From positions 411,001-475,000 of the forward strand of contig BROG01000402.1 in NCBI GenBank assembly GCA_030159075.1: 64,000 nt of DNA. Direction: 5' to 3'. Source of the DNA: Atrina japonica (Eukaryota > Mollusca > Bivalvia > Pterioida > Pinnidae). A model generated the notes under the pieces. That model did no database searches. It was not told the origin of the DNA and saw nothing but the letters and a program-made list of their open reading frames with translations. Position numbers and translations under genes: made by a program. This document shows, piece after piece, positions 12,914-24,900 of this stretch (its first letter is position 1; the number at the start of each line of letters is the position of its first letter).

Positions 12914-15900
12914 GGAACCTTTAAATGAAATTGTAGGGAAGATTGGACTTCCAAAAATTGTGGCTTAAAGTGAGGGGGCAAATGAAATGTGGGGCATTAT
13001 AAAGTTTTACTGTACACATACCTATGTATTGATGCCTGTGTATTATATTATAACAATCCATATAATAATCTACTTAAATTTTACTATGAACAGATCAGTA
13101 TTTACCTGGCACTGGTCGAGAGCTCTGGGAAACAGACATTTTTTTGCCTTTATAAAAAGGTTTATTAATTTTAAAAAAGTTAACAGAGGATATGCCTTTA
13201 TAAACAGGTGCCCTATATACATAGGTGGGCCTTTAATGCCAGTTTGACTGTATGGTCTTAACAAATCTAAGATATACTAGATGCTTTAGATGAAGACAAA
13301 GTCAAGGATATGTACGATGAAGGTGATGAAGGTTCTGATGTTGATTTCGGTTTAGAAGAAGATGATGATGGTAACATTTCATTTGTTTGATGTTTTTTGT
13401 AAGAGCCAAAATGAATGCCAAAAATTTATTTCATAAAAATTAAAAATCCCCCACATTTAAATGGACAAAAATGTGGTTTTAGATGAAATATATGGAGCAA
13501 AATAATGCCTTGCTTTTTCTTCCTGCTGAAAATTGATTGAAAGCAATTTTAATAACAAAATCCTTAATTTAGACATTTGAAATGGAATATATTTATATAA
13601 TTTAAAAACATACATGTATATTAGAAAGTCAGTTCTTATTCCAAATGTGAATTTAGATACAGTTTTGACTATTGACCATTAATGTTTAAAGTTTCTGTGT
13701 TTCCATTGTTTCATTGATTCACAAAGCATCTTGGACAGTGTAGTTTCTTTTCACCCCTGCACAATTTAATCAGGGATGTTTTCAAAACAATACAATTGAT
13801 TCAACTTTTTCCAGTTTAAAAAATTTATGATAAAACAAAGGAGAAATAAAATTAGAGGAAATTTGGTGAAAGATCACTTTGAAGGTAAAACATGCATATG
13901 GCCTTGATTTTAATTAACATTACAGTTGTCAGTATCAAACATGAAATGTATGATTGCCATTTACAGAATTAACTCTGGCAACGAAATCAGATGAGGATGA
14001 AGATGATTTATCAGACGACCATGATGATTCAATGTATGATGAGGAACATACTTTATCTGATGAGGATGACATTGGTGATGAAAGTGACAATGACATTGCA
14101 TCAGATGATCTGCTGAAAGAGATTAATGAAAGAGGAAATTCAGGTTCAAAGGTCGCAAATGTCAGACTAGATAAAGATATTAGCAATATCAAATCAATAC
14201 TGAAATCAAAAACAAAAGGAAAAGTGAATAAGAAAACAAAAATAGAGAAATCTAAGCATGTTAAATTTGAAGAAACAAAATCTGATTCAGAAAGTACTGT
14301 CACTGATATTTCTGATCAGTCAGATGATGATGCTAATGATGATGATGATGATGATGATGCTAATGATGATGATGATGGTGATGATGGTAGGGAATCAAAG
14401 GAGAAAAGTGTTTCATCCTCATCAAGTGAAACTGAAACTCCATCATTGAAGGAGGATATATATGGTCGGCTTAGAGACAAGCGTGGAAATATTGTGAAGG
14501 ACTCTGACAAAACACAGAAATATATTCCACCAGGGAAAAGATTAGAAATGGCATCTATGGATGAAAAGAAAAAAATACAGATGGAGAGACTAAAAAAGCA
14601 ATTAAATGGACTGGTAAACAGGTAAATCACGATTTAAACCATGAAGTCTCTCACCTCTAGTCAGAGAAGGTTTGAGCCCCATTGGAACTTAAGTTGGTTT
14701 TGTGAGAAAGTTTGCCAGTTTACTTGCAGGTGGTTGTGGCCTCTTCCCATTTAAATGTACATTGTAACTGGTTCCCTCCTCCACCACTAAAATACTGGTC
14801 ACCACCATATAACTGAAAATCTTTCAATGTGTCATAAAACAACATTCAAACAAGCCATATTTATGACATGGACACATCAAAATGGTCTGTTATATGACAA
14901 AAATAGATATATGTGGGATGGAATGTTATTCTTTTAAAACTTTTCCATTACTCATATGAAAGTCCATCCTATATTATTAATTATATATTATCTCTTTCAG
15001 AGCCAGTGAGTCCAATATGCAACCAATCTGTTCACAGATTGAGAATCTGTATCTCCACAATAGTCGGGCAGATGTCACAGAAACCCTTTCCTCACTGATA
15101 ATTGGTGCATGTGTAACCCCTGTGTTAACTCCAGAACGTCTGGCAATGGAATTGATGATGATGATTGCCATTCTGCATGGCAATATTGGGACCGAAATTG
15201 GTACATGGTGATTTATTGTTGTGTATTCATATACAGAAAATTAGTAGTTTTTTACAGACTAGTAAATTCTTAATATTTGTTTCAGCGGGGCTTTAATTCA
15301 TCTAATTTTAAGTTAAAATTAGACTATATCCCAATCATGATTTTAGTCTTTTTCTTGCAATAATTTTTCAAAAATAATTTCTAAATTCAATCCACACAGA
15401 ATTTGTGGGACACTTCTGTTTTTATTTTTTTAAATAGATTGTAGGTGTACAATATTTCCTTAACCACACACAAAACTTTATTCTTGTATATTTTTTACCT
15501 CATTTTATTTTCACCATATTTGCCCGTAACTGAGAGGGCAAATTCAAAAAGGATGCGGAAACTCGAGCTAAAAAACATGTCCATATGTCATTTCATCTCA
15601 GGTGGCAGATAAGGCCTATTTGGCCCTTTGCAGGGTTTGCACAGACCTTGAAAAGTGCTTGAATATAGAGTTAGTCTTGAAAAGGGTTTAAAAACAAAAT
15701 AATTACTCTTGAAAAGTGCTTGAATATAGAGTTAGTCCTTGAAAAACAAAATAATTGCCCTTGAAAAGTACTTGAATTTAATGCAAAATGCTTGATTAAT
15801 TTCATCAGAATGATTGAATTCTACTTCTTGCATGTTTTTTCATCACTTTTAAATGAAAACAAATCAGCTTGGTCATACAGACACTTCACCTGGTATAAAT

Positions 15901-18900
15901 ATTATACAATTTGAGTAAAGCATGTTTGTGATGCTGTACTTATAGATCTCTTTAGTGTGTAGTTGAATTTTAAGCAGTACTGCTGTCAGTGTTTTTTTAC
16001 CTTGTTTTGGCTTGCAAAGTCTTGTTAGCTTAAACATACCCATTGAAAGTGTTTGAAAAACACTATGAAAAATCGTGGGAAAATTCTTGGTCGTTGGCTG
16101 TATGAACTATGTCTTGTTTAAGTAGTGGGTGGGGCAGTGGGGTAGGGTTATATAACTGATGGTAGCAGAATCAGGTGACTAAGAATGTCCTTTCACAATA
16201 TAGTTTTCTTTTACCTTAGGTGCTGCAGTGGCTCAAATGTTGGCACAGAAGTTTAAAAGTCTGTTTGATGATACAACTGGAGAGTATGGTCAAGGGAAGG
16301 AAATGGACAATGTCATTTTACTTTTATCTCACCTTTATAATTTTAAAGTAAGAATTTGGTGTTGATAGAAATATGAGTGTATAGATAATTGATCATAGGA
16401 AATATCACGTCAAACAAAAATAAGATGTGCTTATGCAAGTATTTCAATCTAGTTAAAAAACTATCTCTCATCGCTCCCATTTTCCGATAGGATCTTAAGA
16501 AATCTGAGAATTTTTTTTATTTATTATCTATTTCTTCATCTGTTCATAAGGCTGCACTAAATAAGGTATATATTTAACATCCAGGTTGAAACATCAAACC
16601 TATGAGGGAGGGAGGAAAATAAAAAACAAACACATTTTTCGATCAAATTTTAAAAAAGTATTCTACCATCTTGGCATGACAAAAATTAAATAAAAACGAA
16701 TTAAAATAAATCTGAGATCAAGCTGAGAAAATAATATTGTTCTCAAACTTCATATGCATGTCCTTTGTAAGTCTCTCTGGAGAGGTTAGGGATATAGTGA
16801 TAGAGAATGATATACAGACTCATAATTCTGGATTTCAGGAGATTTTCCTTTGTTTTTTAATTTTGAGAATTCCTTTAATCCCTAGAGGGTGGCAGACAAT
16901 AAACATAGAATTTATTTAGGGTGGCCTGACAAATTCTTTACAGACAGATGCTTGGGAAATGCAAGGTGTACATGTACATGATGTATATTGCATTATTACA
17001 AAAGGTCAAAGTTGACTTTTAATTATACTTTGAAGTTGACTATGCTAGGTAATTGATAAATTCTTGAGATTATTTGATATTGTTTTTCATGTTTATGTTA
17101 ACTTTGGCTCACCTAAATTATTTGATCTTTGTAATCTTTGATTTCTGATGTTTTTGTAGGTTATCCATTCTGTGATGATATTTGACATTATACAGAAATT
17201 TATTGACTCATTTCAACAAAAAGACATTGAACTGCTGTTACTCATTTTGAAAAGTAAGATGATTTTCCTTTGAGATTGGGGGAAAAGTAAGATGATTTTC
17301 CTTTGAGATTGGGGAAAAAGTAAGATGATTTTCCTTTGAGATTGGGGGAAAAGTAAGATGATTTTCCTTTGAGATTGGGGGAAAAGTAAGATGATTTTTC
17401 TTTGAGATTGGGGGAAAATAAGATGATTTTTCTTTGAGATTGGGAGAAAAATTCATAAAATTCTGTTTGAATCAAATGAATAGATATTTTTATCATAAAA
17501 TAATAACTCTACTCATGAAAGAAATGTGAATAATTTCTGTGTTTTAAAAATTGCATTCCTAATTAAGGTTCACATAGGATGGGGTTGGTGGGGGGGGGGT
17601 AAAAGAGCTAGAACATCTAAGACATTTTGTTAGTTTCTCATACCAACTATACAAACATCAAGAAGATAAAATGTTGAATTGGTTTACAACAATGTTGTAA
17701 TTGTCAAACAAACTTTTGACCTTACACACAACAGCCTGTGAAAGAGTCACTCTTTAGGAATGTTTCATTGTGTTTTCTATAGTAAAATCTATATAACTGG
17801 CAGGTTGGGGTTTTGTAAACCTTTTCTTGACCTGGTCAAGTTTTAATTTGAGGTAATACACTTGTGAGAGTAATATAATTCCTTCTTGTCATCATACAAA
17901 TGTACATATGATTATCCAGTTGTTAATAAAACGCATTTTCCGCGATGTCTGTCATAAATGAAAAGTGGGTAGAACAGACTGTATGATAATCAAAATGTCA
18001 CTCCACCCAACCAAGTTATCTGAATCAGACAACAACATTGAGTGGCTTCACATTGTTTTGATAAATGGTTGACTTTAAAAGAGAATTTTTAAAAAAGGTT
18101 TCACTGTTATTTCTAACATTGGGTGACTTTGTATTGTTTTTACAGATGTTGGATTTTCACTGAGAAAAGATGATCCAAATGCATTGAAGGAAACAATTAT
18201 TCAGATTCAGTCTAAAGCAAATACCCTGGATCCATCACAATTCACCGATCAGTCAAGAGTGAAGTTCATGTTGGACATCTTAATGGCAATAAAAAATAAC
18301 AACATGCGGAAAATACCAAACTACAACCCAGAGCTATTTGATCAGTTGAAAAAAGTTACAAGAAATGTTTTAAAAGGTAAGAAGAATGAATGAACATGTA
18401 TGCCCTTGTGAAAAGTATGAAAACATTGTATGTGGCTTAGGTGTGAAAGGTATGAAAACATTGTATGTGGCTAATGTGTGAAAGGTATGAAAACATTGTA
18501 AGTGGTCTACCTGTGAAAGGTATGAAAACATTGTAGGTGGCTAATGTGTGAAAGGTATGAAAACATTGTAAGTGGTCTACCTGTGAAAGGTATGAGAACA
18601 ATGTAAGTGGTCTACCTGTGAAAGGTATGAAAACATTGTAGGTGGCTAATGTGTGAAAGGTATGAAAACTTGGATGTGACTTATGTGTGAAAGGTATGAA
18701 AACATTGTAAGTGGTCTACCTGTGAAAGGTATGAAAACATTGTATGTGGCTTAGGTGTGAAAAGTATGAAAACATTGTATGTGGCATATATGTGAAAAGT
18801 ATGAAAACATTGTATGTGGCTAATGTGTGAAAGGTATGAAAACATTGTATGTGGCATATATGTGAAAAGTATGAAAACATTGTATGTGGCATATATGTGA

Positions 18901-21900
18901 AAAGTATGAAAACATTGTATGTGGCTAATATGTGAAAGGTATGAAAACATAATAAGTGGCCTACCTGTGAAAGGTATGAAAACATTGTAAGTGGCCTACC
19001 TGTGAATAGTATGAAAACATTTTATGTGGCTTATATGTGAAAGGTATGAAAACATTGTATGTGACCTACCTGTAGAAGCTATAAACACATTGTATATGTA
19101 TGTGGCCTGTATGTGAAAGGTATGAAAAAATTGCATGTTTTTTTTCAAGTAACAGGTATGAAAACATATGTGATCAACCTGTAAAAGGTATGAACACATT
19201 GTATATGTATGTGGCCTATGTGTGAAAGGTATGAACACATTGTATGTGATCAACCTGTAAAAGGTATGAAAACATTGTATATGTATGTGTCCTTTGTGTG
19301 AAAGGTATAAAAACATTGTACTGGTATGTGACCTATCTGTAAAAGGTATGAAAACATTGTATGTGATCTACCTGTAAAAGGTATGAAAACATTGTATATG
19401 TATGTGGCCTATATGTGAAAGGTATGAAAACACTGCACTTGGTCAACCTATGACAGGTATGTAGGTAGATACCTACAGTTATGAATTTAACACAATGATT
19501 ACAAGTTTTAGTTGCAAAAATTTGTGTGTAGTTTGTCATTGAAAAGTATAAAAACATTGTTTTGTTTATCGGTAAAAAGTTTGGAAACATTGCAATTGGC
19601 CTACCTTTGAAAGGTAAAAAAAACATTGTATTTGTAAAAGGACCACGTGGCACTGTGACACCCAATCAATGTAGTACATGCATTTAAGGACCTCGTACTG
19701 TATATTGTGAAAAGTATGAAAAGAGAAACATTGTGCTATGAACTTATGCCAATGCTATGAGGTATTATATTGTACCATGTGTGTCGTACTGCAGGATCTT
19801 GATTTGAAGTCTCAATGGAGAGGTCTTTGACTTTCAGCTCAGATCTTCAGTGCTTGGAATGAAAACAGTCACTTTATTTTTTCAAAGTGATCCAAGGTAG
19901 AATCCAGGGACAGACTTAGAACTTGTGATGTTAACACTCTGACAGAATGATGCACTGCAAGCTGTAATATTCAAAAGAAACAATTATGTCAGTTAGGGGA
20001 GATAACTCACTATCATCCATGTGTCTGGTTCAGCTGTCATGTCTTTAAATATATTTTAATTAACAGTAAAGGTTTATCTTGTTTCAGGAAGTAATTTGGG
20101 AGATGGACAGCTAAGGATAAATCTTAAAGATCTGATTGATGCAGAAAAATTAGGTCGATGGTGGATTGTTGGATCAGCTTGGGAAGGAAAACATCGAGAT
20201 GAAAAATCACATTCTGGTAAACTTCTGTGAAATTTGATTAATGTATTATAACTGAAAGATTGAAAATTATTTTTCCCTTGTGTTGAAAACATAGCTGATG
20301 ACATATCAATATAACTGATTACATATCAACATAATATAATCATGTGACCTTATTTCACTTGTGTCACAAAATCATTTACCAATTCATTCTAAGTTAAATG
20401 TCTTGATTTCAAGATTATATAGTCTAAACTTGGGAAATTTTGCCCTTAGATGAGAGGGCAAATCAAAATTGAAGGTGAAAATTTCAATCCAAATAACAGA
20501 AGCAATGGCATATATGTCAACCGCATGACTACGATAATTTAGAACAAATTTAAGTTGGGGCAAATTTATATTTTCTCTCGCAAAAGGGTGAAAAGAACCG
20601 GGACAAAAATGTTAAGGTGTATGGTACATGCTATAAAAATTGTCTTCTTTTTAATCTATTTTAATTGATCTAATTCATTACTTATTTTTGCTGTAATTTT
20701 GTTTAGTTCTTAGTCTTGTTCTTTTAGATACAAGTTTCAAAACATCAGCTGTTGGAGATGTCAGTGGAAAGATACTGGAGTTGGCCAGAAAACAAAGAAT
20801 GAATACGGATATACGGCGTAATATCTTCTGTGTAATGATGACCAGTGAGGTACATATAAGTTATACTGAAATTTATAGCGAATGATTGGTTTAAATAAAC
20901 ATCACTCTATTTTGTATCTGTCAGCTACTAGATGCATATAAAATGTCTACTCGACACCTATTATCTATATCCCTTTGGTGAGCCTCACTTTGGTAACATC
21001 AGTTTGACAGTGTAAACAGCTACTTACTAGACTTATATAAGATACATTTTTCTAATCCCCCTGTGCTGAGCCTCACTTTGGAAACATCACTTTGACTTTG
21101 TTTTTCAGCCCAGATAAAATACTACTTATAATATTAAACACTTAAAATATTAATTAGATAATGAATTTGTTAACTTATAGTGTTCTAGGGGAGAGTATGG
21201 AAATATATGACAAAAAGCAATATTAGACTTGGCTTCTCTGATTTTGTGAGAAAGTTTGCACGTTTACTTGCAGATGCCGATGGTCTCTTTCTGGGTACAT
21301 TATAACCAGGTTTTCTCCTCCACCATTTAAAACTGGCTGCCACCATGTAACAGAAAAATTGTTGGACATGGTATAAAACGCAATTCAAAATAAAAACTAG
21401 TGTTGTATATACACATCTGATGTAATATTCTGTTACAATGACACAAACATGCAGACAAACACACACACAAACACTCACTCACTCACACACACAGAGACAC
21501 ACACATTCACACACACTCACACACACACACTCACACACACACACACACACACACACACATTAATAAATACTATATACAGTTGAATGCATTTATATTAAAC
21601 CCTTTTAAATTGAAATCCTGAACCCCTTTAAATTGAAATTCTGCTTTAGTTGAAATGATTTTCAATTCCCTGTCAAATATTATACAGTAGAACCTGTCTT
21701 GAGACATCACCCCATCTGCCATTGAAATGTGGTCTCTCAAAAGAGGTTTTATCTGAAGCATTATTTAATAGTGTGGTTTTCAGAATGTGGTCTCAAAAGA
21801 CAGGTGGTCTTTGATGGGAGTGGTCTCAAAAGACAATTGGTCTTTGATGAGAGTGGTCTCAAAAGACAGATGGTTTTTGATGAGAGTGGTCTCAAAAGAC

Positions 21901-24900
21901 AGGTGGTCTTTGATGAGAGTGATCTCAAAAGACAGGTGGTCTTTGATGAGAGTGGTCGCAGAAGACAGGTGGTCTTTAATGAGAGTGGTCTCAAAAAACA
22001 GATGGTCTTTGATGAGTGGTCTCAAAAGACAGGTAGTCTTTAATGAGAGTGGTCTCAAAAGACAGATGGTCTTTTATGAGTGGTCTCAAAAGACCACATT
22101 CCACTGTATCACCATTATAACCTATATATATATATATTGATCATCAACCTCAGTGTTATTTGGTTGTATGTATTCATCCACAAATTGGTTTCCTTTTTCG
22201 TGCAGGATTTTGTAGATGCATTTGAAAAATTACTGAGACTTGGTCTAAAGAATCAGCAGGAAAGGGAGATAATTCATGTCATTATTGATTGTTGTCTGCA
22301 GCAAAAAGAATTCAATCCATTCTATGCATACTTAATGCAGAAATTCTGCGAATATAACAGGAGATTTCAGGTAAAATCTTGATCTCATTTTCTGTAAAAA
22401 TTTACTTTCTGTTCTCCAAATAAGTATTATATACATGCTGTGTAAATATATGTCTTACAAAAAAGGGTACCCAAATTATACCATTTATTCAGAACCATAC
22501 TACAGCGAACCCTTATTTATAGAGTTCCAATCATGTTAGTTCATTGAAAATTTTGTTGTATTTTCTCTTGTGAAAAAACAAATGATGTGCGGCACATGAA
22601 CTGTCTCAGGGTTTTCCCTTGCACATTATTTCTGCATCTCTGATATATTTAAATATTTTCAGAACACAGAATGAATTAAAATTAAGTCCCTAATATAAAT
22701 ATTACTGGATATTTGAAATGATTTTGATTCCGAGACTGAAAATGAATGCCGTTGTTTTCACGAATTACATTCATTTTAAGTTTGAGTGATGGACTATTAT
22801 AATGAAAATTGTTAAACCAATTTTTTTTTAACTTGCTTTTTATCAATGTGTAAGTAGACTTCAGTCACATTTCTACAAGAAAAATGTCTATATTTGAGGT
22901 GACTGTTGTATCTTATTTAAAATATGTACAGTCAATTTTCAAATTAATCCCACTCAGTTCATCGCAATTCTCGCAATAATGTCACTTTTTTTATAATTGT
23001 TTTTCCTGCTATGTAATATTCTATTAAGGCAAATTCATTACCTCCATCTGCCATTCCATTTTTATGACAAACGTCCATTTCAATGCGTCACTTATCTCGA
23101 TATATTGCCATAGGTGATCGTGGTCAATAAAGTGGCTAATTGGTCACTGTTGTAATTCCAGACAGCACCAGTAAGACCAGGTTATTGAAGAATTAAATAA
23201 ACAAGATAATTTCATACTATGAACAGTTCTCCCTTTTTCTGTTCATTAAAGATATATCTGTGATACCAAAGAACCGTAACTCTATTTCCCCCACCCCCTT
23301 AAGGATGCCAGAATTCAATTCATCGCAAAACTTGATATACCGATATACAGTGAACCTGCTTTACAACGACATTCAATATAATGGAATATTCGGTATCCGA
23401 CAAGAATTGCTCAGGAACAAACCTACATGTACATAAAAAGTACTCATTACAACGGAATATTCGGTATCCAACTCCGACATTAGATTCCGGGAACAAATGT
23501 AGAAAACTCAATGTAAATAAATGCTTTACAATGGCATAACATCACAGTGGAACCCACCTGCTGATCTGGCTATTGTTTTCAGTAAAAATAATGGTGTCAA
23601 TAAAACAATTACACCGTTAATTGTTCTCCAATCTGCACTGATAGGTGATGGCCTAGGTGTCAATGATTAGCGCTTTAATCATCCTTACCGGTACAGTAAT
23701 CAGTAGGCTTAATGTTTATAAACAATCAGTAGGTTCCGTTATAACTGAAGTGACGGGAAGAGAAATACAAGCTGTATATAAATTAAAAAAAAGATAAATA
23801 AATAAAAAATACATATTGTTGACAAGTTCCATTATGCTACATGTCCTTGCCAATGTGGTTACAATGGCAGATCTTTAAGTTCTGTTACGCTACATGTCCG
23901 TGCCAATGTGGTTACAATTGCAGATCTTTAAGTTCTGTTACGCTACATGTCCGTGCCAATGTGGTTACAATGGCAGATCTTTAAGTTCTGTTACGCTACA
24001 TGTCCGTGCCGATGAGGTTACAATGGCTGATCTTTAAATTACTTCAATACTTGCCATAGCCGTATGCATTTTAGTAAAACTTTTATGAAACTTATTTTTA
24101 AGAGAATGGTATCAGCAATCGGTGAGCTTTTCATTTAAGCAATAATGAATCTAACTCGGAATCAGGAATTATACTATTACATTCGGGCATTTTGTACATG
24201 ATCCGTGCGTCTCACAGCATCACCGATTTGCGATATGCGACCGAAAAAATAATTGTTCATTGATGTTTACAATATTAACTTGCATAAATATGACAATTAA
24301 AATGTTGAAAATAGTATGAAATAAAATAATAAGATTTGTTGTTGTAAGTTTATTTATTTACATATACATATATGCATAAATGATACTCAAGGGAGCTAAC
24401 TATGAAATGCCCACCACATCAAATTCGTTACAGAGACAAATTCGATATAACGTCATTCCTACGTGGGAACAAACACGGTCGTTGTAAAGAGGGTTTACTG
24501 TACCATCATGATTTCTAATTAATAAAAGACGATGGTTTATTGAGAATTGACTGTATATTTATTGAGAATTTACTGTATATTTATTGAGAATTGACTGTAT
24601 ATTTATTGAGAATTGAGTACATTTATTGAGAATTGACTATATTTATTGAGAATTGAGTACATTTATTGAGAATTGACTACATTTATTGAGAATTGAGTAC
24701 ATTTATTGAGAATTGACTATATTTATTGAGAATTGACTATATTTATTGAGAAGTGAATGTATATTTATTGAGAATTGACTGTTAACTTATTGAGAATTGA
24801 CTGTATATTAATGGAATATATAAAGGCCCCTTTACTTAGTTGGACTCACACATTTTTTGTGGGTCATACACCATTGGGGAAAACCTTATTACTGGCTAAA

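Noticed and set aside
17238..17496. Minus-strand frames with ISKENHLTFPP repeats
   Set aside because: By-product of the 33-bp array at the NOM1 exon 8 donor.
18681..19665. Minus-strand frames with CFHTFHIYATYNVFI repeats
   Set aside because: By-product of the 35-bp minisatellite.
20841..20870. Possible extension of NOM1 exon 11 past GAG|GTACAT
   Set aside because: The phase and conserved MA3 sequence continue exactly at 22206 (DFVDAFEKLL), so the donor at 20850 is right.
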